Below, piece after piece: positions 20,329 to 26,742 of a stretch of 29,458 nt of DNA (position 1 is its first letter; every line of letters begins with the position of its first letter). Source of the stretch: a virus; the IMG/VR virus record IMGVR_UViG_3300031919_000008, positions 1 through 29,458 of that record; one strand, 5' to 3'. Below the pieces are notes generated by a model. That model saw only the letters and a list, made by a program, of their open reading frames with translations. It was not told where the DNA came from and did no database searches. The position numbers and the translations under genes are program-made.

Positions 20329-21228
20329 ATGTTTGGACACAAAGCTATGATGTTTCGGGGTTGCTATGAAAGTACCGGCGACCTGACCAATAACGGCGGC
20401 GTAACCGGGGACTTCGCCGCATCCCAAACAAACGACGACACCGGCACAGATGATAATGCTGGAGATGATACCGGAGGCGAAACCGAGGTCGATGATGATT
20501 CGGCCAGTGCTGACGACGCCACTCAGCAAAAGGATGACGATGAACGCACCAGTAAACAACCGCCCGAGGTTGACGCGGCCTTTGCCAAGCTAAGGCGGGA
20601 AGCAGAAGAAGCCAAGCGGCAGTTACAGCAGCGCGACAGGTGGGTCGCCGACCAATTCGGCAAGACCCACGGCATATACACCTGGGAGCAGTACCAGCAA
20701 GCCGTACAGCAGCAACAACAGCAACAGCAGGTACAGGTTTATAACCAGGCCAGGCAGGAGCTTGCAGACCAGGGCTATGACGTTGACGCAATCAGCCGCA
20801 TTATGGAGATGAACCCGGCGTTTCAGAATATGCGCCAACAAAACGAGATCCTCCAGCGACAGCTACAAGAACAGCAGTTAAACCAGCGACTACTGGCCGA
20901 GTATGGTGAATTGCAAAAAGAGTACCCCGACATGGTGAAAAAGCCCGACGATATATCAAATGACGTATGGGCCAAGTTTGACCAAGGGTATAGCCTGCTG
21001 GACGCCTTTGAAAGCATCAATCGGCAGGCATTAAAAAAGCGGGCAGCGGACGCGGCCAAACAAAAGACACTAAACAATCTGGGCAGTAAATCGCATCTCA
21101 AAACAGAAGGTGACGGATCCAGTGAAAGTAATGATGTCCATGTACCGAGTGACACTTTGCAGATGTATATGGATATGGGCATGAGCAAGAAACAGGCCGC
21201 CGCCTACCACAAGAAACTTTACGGTTAA
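20329..21228 (+). CDS. head scaffolding protein
   Basis: The acidic, low-complexity N-terminus (DDTGTDDNAGDDTGGETEVD) is followed by a long Gln-rich coiled-coil (EAEEAKRQLQQRDR; poly-Gln around 122-133; EILQRQLQEQQLNQRLLAEY) and a basic C-terminal helix (GMSKKQAAAYHKKLYG). This is the classic composition of phage scaffold proteins, which guide coat assembly and then leave. The order portal-scaffold-decoration-coat supports it. GGGAGG lies about 10 bases before ATG 20329. Confidence 0.8.
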   Translation: MFGHKAMMFRGCYESTGDLTNNGGVTGDFAASQTNDDTGTDDNAGDDTGGETEVDDDSASADDATQQKDDDERTSKQPPEVDAAFAKLRREAEEAKRQLQQRDRWVADQFGKTHGIYTWEQYQQAVQQQQQQQQVQVYNQARQELADQGYDVDAISRIMEMNPAFQNMRQQNEILQRQLQEQQLNQRLLAEYGELQKEYPDMVKKPDDISNDVWAKFDQGYSLLDAFESINRQALKKRAADAAKQKTLNNLGSKSHLKTEGDGSSESNDVHVPSDTLQMYMDMGMSKKQAAAYHKKLYG

Positions 21229-21242
21229 AGGAGTGATATAGA

Positions 21243-21629
21243 ATGGCTTTTCGTTTAGAAAGCACTTATGACGGCGCAGGAACTATTGTTGAAACTGTTA
21301 ACCTTACTGATAGCGAAGCTGCTTCCGTAGGGGAAGCAATGGTGTTTGCAGCAGGAAAAGTTACCAAATGCGCAACGACTGCCGCGCCGCAGGCAATTGC
21401 AATTGAAGCCGTTACCGCCGGAACCAATAACGATGTTGACGTTATCCTGGTACGGCGCGACCAGGTATTCCTGGCTGATTATATCGGGATCGCCCCGGTG
21501 GTTGGCACAAAGTCCTATGTAATGGATCCCACTGGGCTTTTAGTGAACGGTTCTACAACCGGCGGCAAGGTTGAAATCGTCTCAGTAGACACTGCAAATA
21601 CAAAATGTCGCGTTAAATTCGACCTGTAA
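21243..21629 (+). CDS. head decoration protein-like (128 aa)
   Basis: The beta-rich sequence with AFRLESTYDGAGTI and VTKCATTAAPQAIAIEAVT resembles the small capsid-decoration proteins encoded just before the coat gene in many tailed phages. They bind the outer shell and stabilise it. AAAGGAG lies eight bases before ATG 21243. The identification rests on position and general style. It could alternatively be a head-stabilising minor protein. Confidence 0.6.
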   Translation: MAFRLESTYDGAGTIVETVNLTDSEAASVGEAMVFAAGKVTKCATTAAPQAIAIEAVTAGTNNDVDVILVRRDQVFLADYIGIAPVVGTKSYVMDPTGLLVNGSTTGGKVEIVSVDTANTKCRVKFDL

Positions 21630-21659
21630 ACTGAACACAATTGAAAGGAGTGATAACAA

Positions 21660-22601
21660 ATGATTGTTACCTCAACTGTAGGTAAAATTGACGCACTGAT
21701 TGGGCGTTTTGAAGGGCCGATTATGGCCTATATGGAAAAAGAGGAGGGCGATTTCGCTAAGAACTCGCTAAAGAAGGTACTGTTCAACGTCAAAACTTCC
21801 AAGCATTACAGCGAATCTGTGGCAGGGGTAACCGGCATTGGCGACTTTGTGGCCACTGATGGCGCGGTGCCTTACGATGATTTTGAGGAAGGTTACAGCA
21901 AGACCTTTATTCACCAAGTGTTCAAAAAGGGCGTCGAGATTAAACGGGAAACCATTGAGGATGCCCGGATCATTGATATAGAGAACCAGTCTGGTAACCT
22001 AATGGATAGCTACAACCGTACAATGGAAAAGTTTGTTCACGCTATTTTTAATAACTGCGATCAGACCAGTTTCACATTGGCCGGCAAGTCCTTTAATTGC
22101 ACCGGGCAGGATGGTGCAGCCTTGGCATATGATGCTCATACTTCTAAGACTGGTAAAGCATCGACCCAGAGCAACAAAACCGCCTATGCATTAACCCCGG
22201 CTAACTTGAAACTGGTGGAAGAAATGATGAAGGATTTCACCACAGACATCGGGGAAAAAGCGAATCTTAAAGTTGATACCCTGCTTGTGCCTTTTGAATT
22301 AAGAAATGAGGCATGGGAGATTGTGAAGTCTGAGGGTAAACTGGACAGTCCCGATAACAACGTTAACCCATACTACGGGAAGTTTAAGGTTATCGTGTCG
22401 GACTGGTTGACTGATACCGATCGTTGGTTTGCAATGGATTACAACTATATGCGGAAGTGCCTGTACTGGCTGGACAGGGTGCCGTTGGAGGTTAAGAGTC
22501 AAAAGGATTTCAATACTGATAACTGGCAGATAAAAGGGTACTCCAGGTCATCGTTAGGCTTCACGGATTGGAAGTTTTGTGTTTGCAACATACCAGTATA
22601 A
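21660..22601 (+). CDS. major capsid protein
   Basis: The product is 313 residues long with SKHYSESVAGVTGIGDF near the N-terminus, and DYNYMRKCLYWLDRVPLEV followed by KGYSRSSLGFTDWKFC at the C-terminus. It has the strong AAAGGAG ribosome site and downstream terminator expected of the most expressed late gene. The C-terminal motif (GYSRxxxGFxDWR-like) is one I associate with HK97-fold capsid proteins of the Mu gpT/P22-like type. The position after scaffold and decoration genes confirms it. It assembles the icosahedral shell. Confidence 0.85.
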   Translation: MIVTSTVGKIDALIGRFEGPIMAYMEKEEGDFAKNSLKKVLFNVKTSKHYSESVAGVTGIGDFVATDGAVPYDDFEEGYSKTFIHQVFKKGVEIKRETIEDARIIDIENQSGNLMDSYNRTMEKFVHAIFNNCDQTSFTLAGKSFNCTGQDGAALAYDAHTSKTGKASTQSNKTAYALTPANLKLVEEMMKDFTTDIGEKANLKVDTLLVPFELRNEAWEIVKSEGKLDSPDNNVNPYYGKFKVIVSDWLTDTDRWFAMDYNYMRKCLYWLDRVPLEVKSQKDFNTDNWQIKGYSRSSLGFTDWKFCVCNIPV

Positions 22602-22633
22602 AAGAGAGGGTAATTTCCCTCTCTTATCTTTTT
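22602..22633 (+). terminator. intrinsic terminator after the capsid gene
   Basis: An 8-9-bp stem AGAGAGGG / CCCTCTCT with loop TAATTT is followed by a T-rich tail. It lies immediately after the capsid stop codon and should lower expression of the downstream fibre and DGR genes relative to capsid. Confidence 0.88.
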
Positions 22634-22669
22634 CTTGGAGGTGAAACAGATTATACACACCATAAAGGG

Positions 22670-23032
22670 ATGGACGCTGAATATTTATACATTAACGGCA
22701 TCCAAGTAACCCCTACTGCCGCACAAATCAACCTTTTAGCACAAGGTGTGGCTGCTGGGTATAAAATCGCCCGTGGAACTTTGACCCCGGTGAGTGCAAG
22801 TGATACGGTTGTAACTGGGCTGTCAACAGTGGTGGCGGCAGTGGCGTCTTTAAAAGGTGCGCCTACCTTGACGCATAATATTGTAGTGGCTGACATTGGC
22901 GACCAGGCAGGAACGCCTGTCGCTGGTTCTATTTTGATTAAAAGCTACAAACCGACGGGGGCCGCAGATTGTACCCCCGTAGCAGCGACTACGCCATGGA
23001 GTGCAGTAGATTTGGTAGCAATAGGCGTCTGA
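22670..23032 (+). CDS. head-fibre or structural protein with TAAQINLL motif (120 aa)
   Basis: The segment YINGIQVTPTAAQINLLAQG is the short phage motif (TAAEINxLxG) that marks fibre and head-fibre proteins. The rest is beta-rich, with Ala/Thr/Val, and probably an Ig-like or fibre domain. ATG 22670 is preferred because the longer frame starting at 22568 runs through the capsid terminator; GGAGG lies 26 bases upstream, so translation may be weak or start at a non-standard codon. It could decorate the capsid and hold the variable protein encoded downstream, which is inference. Confidence 0.6.
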   Translation: MDAEYLYINGIQVTPTAAQINLLAQGVAAGYKIARGTLTPVSASDTVVTGLSTVVAAVASLKGAPTLTHNIVVADIGDQAGTPVAGSILIKSYKPTGAADCTPVAATTPWSAVDLVAIGV

Positions 23033-23064
23033 GTTTAATGTTTGAGTTGCGACCCTAAATAAAC

Positions 23065-23097
23065 GGGAGGGAAGGCGTAAACCCCCCCTCTATTTTT
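23065..23097 (+). terminator. probable intrinsic terminator
   Basis: A short GAGGG / CCCTC stem with a longer loop is followed by TATTTTT. It is weaker than the others in the window. Confidence 0.5.
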
Positions 23098-23108
23098 GAG
23101 GTGTAGTT

Positions 23109-23342
23109 GTGTTTGACGTAAACCCGGACAATCTTGTATCTAAGACTGATAAACTACTCTTCAACATATGGCAAGAGTTGCGGCAGTTAAACCGGCCCCT
23201 GCGTCCAACGCGCGAGGACACAGTGGCCAAAGAATACCGCTGTAAGTATTGCCATGAACCATTCGATAACCGCCACAAGATGGCGAACCATGCGGGTAGG
23301 TGCGTAAAAAATCCGAAGAACTCCGCGAAGGAGGGGGAATAA
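23109..23342 (+). CDS. zinc-finger-like protein (77 aa)
   Basis: The C-terminal half contains CKYCHEPFDNRHKMANHAGRC, a C-x2-C...H...C arrangement typical of a compact zinc finger. The N-terminal half (DNLVSKTDKLLFNIWQELRQ) is helical. GTG 23109 has GAGGTG 3-8 bases upstream. It lies inside the structural region between the head-fibre and variable-protein genes. The role is unknown. Confidence 0.6.
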   Translation: MFDVNPDNLVSKTDKLLFNIWQELRQLNRPLRPTREDTVAKEYRCKYCHEPFDNRHKMANHAGRCVKNPKNSAKEGE

Positions 23343-23567
23343 TTGGGATTTCTAAGTAAGATTATTGACAAAACCGGAGCTTATTTTTGGAATATTAATT
23401 CCGATGGATCTGCTGATGTTCAACTAACGGGCAGTATAATGGAACAATTCGGTGCAACTATCGCGGATAGGCCAGCGGCAAATTCCGTCCCTGTTGGGGC
23501 GACATTTATGATAGTTGGCACTACAGACGCATGGCAGAGTAATGGTACTGATTGGGTGGTGATGTAA
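23343..23567 (+). CDS. small structural protein upstream of the variable protein (74 aa)
   Basis: TTG 23343 abuts the previous stop, with GGAGGGGG upstream. The segment IADRPAANSVPVGATFMIV and the ending WQSNGTDWVVM are typical of short beta-structured pieces of phage fibres. The stop overlaps the start of the DGR target gene by one base (TAATG), so the two are translated together and may associate physically. No family name is certain. Confidence 0.6.
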   Translation: MGFLSKIIDKTGAYFWNINSDGSADVQLTGSIMEQFGATIADRPAANSVPVGATFMIVGTTDAWQSNGTDWVVM

Positions 23568-24928
23568 TGGGTGCAACCGATACAATGCTAATGAATAGAC
23601 GTATCAATGAGTTAGATAGAGGACTTGATTACAAAGCACCTATCTTTGGGGTGTATTGGGATAAAGCATCATCTCCCGTTCTGACTCGTACCCATGACGC
23701 TGTTGGTATGTCTGCCGCGATTGGGATAGATGGTCTGTGGGTACAAAATGATTTTGACGGTGCTCCAATATTTGGTCAAATAGGGGACGAAAAAGACGAT
23801 TTAGGCAATGTGTTTTGCCGCATACCACGTCTTTATATACGAAAAACAGATGGGCCGGATTTTAAAACATGGGCAGTAACTACTAGACCGTTACCAGGGT
23901 TTTATTTACCTTCGGTTTATTATGATTTTGCCAAGGACAAACCTTTGCTTTATTACGATCATGGCAAATATAAAGCATCACTTAGTCAAGATAGCAAACT
24001 GGAATCTAAACCCAATTTTTACCCCTTAATTAACAAAAATATTGTTGATTTTAGGAGCTATGCACAGGCAAATGGTAAAGGTTATCAGCAACTTGATATC
24101 CATGCTGTAGACATATTACAGACTTTGTTTGTGATTGAATTTGCAACATTGAACAGTCAGTCGATTATGCAGGGATTTACGGCAGGGCAACTTAGTGATA
24201 CCCACACGGCTGTAATATCCGAATTAGGCGTAAACAGGATTGTAGTTGATAATGCCATAGCAGGCAACTACAGAGTAGGGCAAACAATATCTGTAGGTTC
24301 ATTACTAGGCAACAATAGTGTATTTTATGGTCGGACAATAACAGATATTCAGGTTGATACTCCAGGAGTAGGGCAATCAGCAATAGTGTTTGATGGCGAC
24401 CCAGTTAATATTACGTTAGGAGATTGTGTTTATAATACGGGCTGGAAAAACGGATTTAGTGCTAGCATTGCCGCCAGTAGTGGTTGTATTGGTGCAAATG
24501 ACGGGAAATACCCCTGTATGTACCGTGGCATAGAATCACCTTTCGGTGATGTTCGGCAGTTTGTAGATGGTGTAAACATAAATGAATTACAGGCGTGGGT
24601 TGCTAAGAACGCCGAGGATTACGCCAGTAACGTATTTGCCAATCCGTATGAAGAACTTGGATATGTAAATCATAATTTAAGTGGTTACGTGTCCCAGATG
24701 GGTTTTGATACAGGTTATCCTTTTGCTGAATTTCCAATTGCTGTAGGTGGGGCAAGCGGTACCTACTATTCAGACTATTACTCTCAAGACATAGGACAAA
24801 GAATTGCCCGTGCTGGTGGGAGCTGGAGCAGTGCCTCGTCTGCAGGGTTCTTTTACTGGAACCTGTTCTACTCGTCGGAGAGTGCGCACGTGTACATCGG
24901 CGGGCGGCTTCTTAGAAAACTTCTTTAG
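23567..24928 (+). CDS. DGR variable protein: formylglycine-enzyme/C-lectin-like tail or head-fibre adhesin (453 aa)
   Basis: ATG 23567 overlaps the upstream stop (TAATG). The C-terminal half has the FGE-sulfatase/C-type-lectin-like pattern of phage DGR targets: PCMYRGIESPFGDVRQFVDG (about 320-339), then the variable end GGSW...AGFFYWNL...IGGRLL (417-449). Within 24804-24914 the codons vary from a downstream template mostly at adenines: 15 residues (415, 419, 421, 422, 425, 428, 430, 434, 435, 439, 441, 443, 446-448) differ at sites carrying template-adenine changes. Trp420, Trp431 and Asn432 are kept. This is how DGR proteins diversify a binding face on a stable fold. Position between capsid and neck genes suggests a receptor-binding fibre or capsid-borne adhesin. 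Confidence 0.88.
   Translation: MGATDTMLMNRRINELDRGLDYKAPIFGVYWDKASSPVLTRTHDAVGMSAAIGIDGLWVQNDFDGAPIFGQIGDEKDDLGNVFCRIPRLYIRKTDGPDFKTWAVTTRPLPGFYLPSVYYDFAKDKPLLYYDHGKYKASLSQDSKLESKPNFYPLINKNIVDFRSYAQANGKGYQQLDIHAVDILQTLFVIEFATLNSQSIMQGFTAGQLSDTHTAVISELGVNRIVVDNAIAGNYRVGQTISVGSLLGNNSVFYGRTITDIQVDTPGVGQSAIVFDGDPVNITLGDCVYNTGWKNGFSASIAASSGCIGANDGKYPCMYRGIESPFGDVRQFVDGVNINELQAWVAKNAEDYASNVFANPYEELGYVNHNLSGYVSQMGFDTGYPFAEFPIAVGGASGTYYSDYYSQDIGQRIARAGGSWSSASSAGFFYWNLFYSSESAHVYIGGRLLRKLL
24804..24914 (+). repeat. DGR variable repeat (VR)
   Basis: This is a 111-bp segment at the 3' end of the adhesin gene. It matches the template repeat at 25005-25115 (offset 201) with 24 mismatches and no gaps. Eighteen of these fall where TR has A. 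The 3' end keeps ATCGGC, then differs at four close positions (24902, 24906, 24908, 24909), consistent with IMH versus IMH* ends in known DGRs. Confidence 0.93.
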
Positions 24929-24935
24929 CGGGGGT

Positions 24936-24956
24936 TTGGGGGCGGCCAGCCCCCAA
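24936..24956. promoter_or_regulatory. DGR hairpin/cruciform after VR
   Basis: A perfect 8-bp inverted repeat, TTGGGGGC / GCCCCCAA, with loop GGCCA starts 21 bases after the end of VR and 7 bases after the adhesin stop codon. No T-run follows, so it is a poor terminator. Known DGRs carry a similar small hairpin just after VR that promotes homing of the mutated copy. Confidence 0.7.
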
Positions 24957-25004
24957 GTATATATTTCGAGGTAAGGATTTAAAATAGGGTTTTAAGGTGC
25001 ACGC

Positions 25005-25115
25005 TTGCCCACGTTGGTGGGAACTGGAACAATGTCTCGAATGCAGGGTTATTTAACTGGAACCTGAACAACTCGTCAGGGAATGCGAATGTGAACATCG
25101 GCAGGCAGACTCTTA
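25005..25115 (+). repeat. DGR template repeat (TR), non-coding
   Basis: This 111-bp copy of VR lies 90 bp after VR in the same orientation. Read in the VR frame it encodes mostly Asn (AAC/AAT) at the variable positions: GGNWNNVSNAGLFNWNLNNS. Adenine-rich AAY codons are the hallmark of DGR templates, since adenine mutagenesis there can give many residues but no stop. No ribosome site or start makes it a gene of its own. Confidence 0.93.
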
Positions 25116-25122
25116 TTAGTAA

Positions 25123-25131
25123 TGTTATAAT
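25123..25131 (+). promoter_or_regulatory. extended -10 promoter just after TR
   Basis: TGT-TATAAT (TGn plus consensus -10 at 25126-25131) lies 8 bases after TR; no -35 is visible. It would drive the 77-aa gene at 25163. No equally clear promoter is seen before TR, although A/T-rich TATATT and TAAAAT lie at 24958-24990. Confidence 0.5.
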
Positions 25132-25162
25132 ACAAATAAAGCGAGAAAGGTGATAAGTAATT

Positions 25163-25396
25163 ATGCCAAAGCAAAAATACGGAATTATTGAAAACGGTCA
25201 ATTAATCATTACAGGTGAGAATTTAGTTGGAGCAAAGCCGATAGTTTATGAAGACGTGCCAGAATTCAACCAAACAACACATTATGCTAAACAGCAGACA
25301 CCTGTAGACGCAGGAAATCACATTTTTATGGGTGTTGAGTTGCACAAAATGGAAGTGTCTGAAGGATGGCCGAGTGAGGATTTCTTGTTTGAGTAA
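25163..25396 (+). CDS. hypothetical small phage protein after TR (77 aa)
   Basis: GAAAGGTG lies before ATG 25163. The product begins QKYGIIENGQLIITGENLVG and has the style of small accessory proteins of phage tail regions (an 'ENGQL...GAKPI' start, then acidic ending). It does not look like Avd, the helical accessory protein of DGRs, which is longer and basic. The function is unknown. The following 152 bases up to 25548 hold no gene; they contain a CCTGG/CCAGG inverted repeat. Confidence 0.6.
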   Translation: MPKQKYGIIENGQLIITGENLVGAKPIVYEDVPEFNQTTHYAKQQTPVDAGNHIFMGVELHKMEVSEGWPSEDFLFE

Positions 25397-25548
25397 ATAT
25401 GGTATATTATGGTCATCCTGCGAATTATGAAAAACCTGGCATGAGATTAATGCGGATTTTACCAGGCTAACGGGTAAAACCAAATGGCGCAATGAAGGAC
25501 GTATTTAACTAAAGGGATAAGCGAGAGTTGCATAATTGGAGGGGTTAG

Positions 25549-26058
25549 ATGGCACGAAGAAAAGAACCAGCAAAAGTTTGGATAGAAGGTAGTCTTATTA
25601 AGATTTTACCTGTTAATTCAAATGAAGTATACTTCACTGATTATGACCCCGTCATATACCAAAAAGCAATTGGCGTTAGATGGCGAGTAATAAATAATGG
25701 TTATTTACAAGGATGGGTCGATAAAAAATTCGTCCTTTTTCATTACCTAATAATCGAGCGGAAAAAAGGTTTCCTTTGTGACTATGCCAACAGGAATAAA
25801 AAGGATAATACGAAGGAAAACCTTCGACATGTCACAAGAAGCGAAAGCGGTATTAACAGAAACAAACAATCAAGTAATAAATTTGGCTATGTAGGAGTGT
25901 TTTGGGTAAAGAGGAGAAACAGGTGGCAAGCGAATATAAGGGTTAACGGTGAAAGGGTTTACTGGGGCTATTTTAAAGACGCTAAAAAAGCACATGAAGC
26001 GTATTTAAAAGCAGTCGAAAAATTTTACCCTGGAATTTTGGTTAAAAAGCCAGCTTAA
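25549..26058 (+). CDS. HNH-AP2 homing-type endonuclease (169 aa)
   Basis: The N-terminal part is HNH-like: VLFHYLIIERKKGFLCDYAN and NTKENLRHVTRSESGINRNK give the H...N...H layout of HNH_3 enzymes. The C-terminal AP2-like DNA-binding domain reads YVGVFWVKRRNRWQANIRV and WGYFKDAKKAHEAYLKA. Such genes are mobile and spread by cutting alleles that lack them. GGAGGGG lies before ATG 25549. It sits in the DGR region in the place where a reverse transcriptase would often be found, and may have inserted there. No intron is recognised around it. Confidence 0.85.
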   Translation: MARRKEPAKVWIEGSLIKILPVNSNEVYFTDYDPVIYQKAIGVRWRVINNGYLQGWVDKKFVLFHYLIIERKKGFLCDYANRNKKDNTKENLRHVTRSESGINRNKQSSNKFGYVGVFWVKRRNRWQANIRVNGERVYWGYFKDAKKAHEAYLKAVEKFYPGILVKKPA

Positions 26059-26063
26059 CATTA

Positions 26064-26088
26064 ACTCCCATGAAAGGGGGTCTTTTTT
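26064..26088 (+). terminator. terminator-like hairpin merging with a ribosome site
   Basis: ACTCCC / GGGGGT (one T-G pair) with a 6-base loop is followed by a T-run (26083-26088), which directly precedes ATG 26089. The GGGGG of the stem is also the ribosome site, so folding would block translation of the next gene. Confidence 0.55.
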
Positions 26089-26703
26089 ATGGCCGTAACA
26101 TACGGCGATATCAGAAAACAGACATTGCGCCTACTAGATGAATACAGTTCTCGCGGCGCAATCGTAACCAGCATTACCAAAATAGGTGACATTAAACTGA
26201 AAATTCAGGGACTTATAAACGATGCTCAATATGACCTTGCCAAGACAAAAGCCAAAATACCCAAGGTTTATACCTTTGAACGCACAGCGGAAACAGATGC
26301 AACTGAATATGACGTCCCTGCTGATTTGCTAGAATTTAATTATGCTATGGTTAAGAATAGTGATACCGAAAGGTATTATCATTACTCTAGTTTCTATTCG
26401 CCGCCTACGGGCAAAATCATAGTTAGTAAATATCTTTATCCGTTTACATTTGATTTTCATTACTTCAAACGACCCGCTTTAGTGGTATTTACAGATACCG
26501 ACGTAGACGATAATTTAACCTTTGAAGTTAGCGACGATGCCGCACTGATTATGCCCTACTTCATAGTGGCACAGATTTTAATTAGCGAGGGCGATCAGAC
26601 TAAAGGTTGGGGCTACCTAAACCAATATTTGAACATGAAATCCGATTTATCGGGGCCTTTTTATTACCTTGGCGGTACAATAATTAACACTACAGGATGG
26701 TAA
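26089..26703 (+). CDS. tail accessory / head-completion protein, P22 gp4-like position (204 aa)
   Basis: YGDIRKQTLRLLDEYSSRGA and IQGLINDAQYDLAKTKAKIP at the N-terminus, then DVPADLLEFNYAMV, resemble the short neck proteins that attach to the portal in short-tailed phages. The gene lies directly before a 632-residue protein in the order seen in P22 (gp4, gp10). ATG 26089 is close to GGGGG. The function is inferred from position. A general head-tail connector is the alternative. Confidence 0.55.
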   Translation: MAVTYGDIRKQTLRLLDEYSSRGAIVTSITKIGDIKLKIQGLINDAQYDLAKTKAKIPKVYTFERTAETDATEYDVPADLLEFNYAMVKNSDTERYYHYSSFYSPPTGKIIVSKYLYPFTFDFHYFKRPALVVFTDTDVDDNLTFEVSDDAALIMPYFIVAQILISEGDQTKGWGYLNQYLNMKSDLSGPFYYLGGTIINTTGW

Positions 26704-26742
26704 AATAGGCTCTTTTCTTTTTGTCAAAAGGCAGGTGATTAA

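Noticed and set aside
20345-20791. Minus-strand frames opposite the scaffold gene
   Set aside because: They mirror the Gln/Ala-rich coding sequence, lack ribosome sites, and lie opposite a gene with clear composition and context.
22568-22669. Upstream start of the 120-aa structural gene at 22568
   Set aside because: It would begin inside the capsid gene and read through a strong terminator. The ATG at 22670 gives a product starting at the conserved fibre motif.
25005-25115. TR as a plain duplication or decayed second adhesin gene
   Set aside because: Differences from VR are concentrated at adenines, and the copy has AAY-rich codons without a start or ribosome site. That fits a DGR template much better than random duplication.
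25163-25396. The 77-aa gene after TR as Avd
   Set aside because: Avd is a longer, basic, four-helix protein; this product is acidic and shows no such pattern.
25397-25548. Group I intron around the HNH gene
   Set aside because: I could not identify the conserved core elements or a split host gene, so there is no support beyond the presence of HNH.
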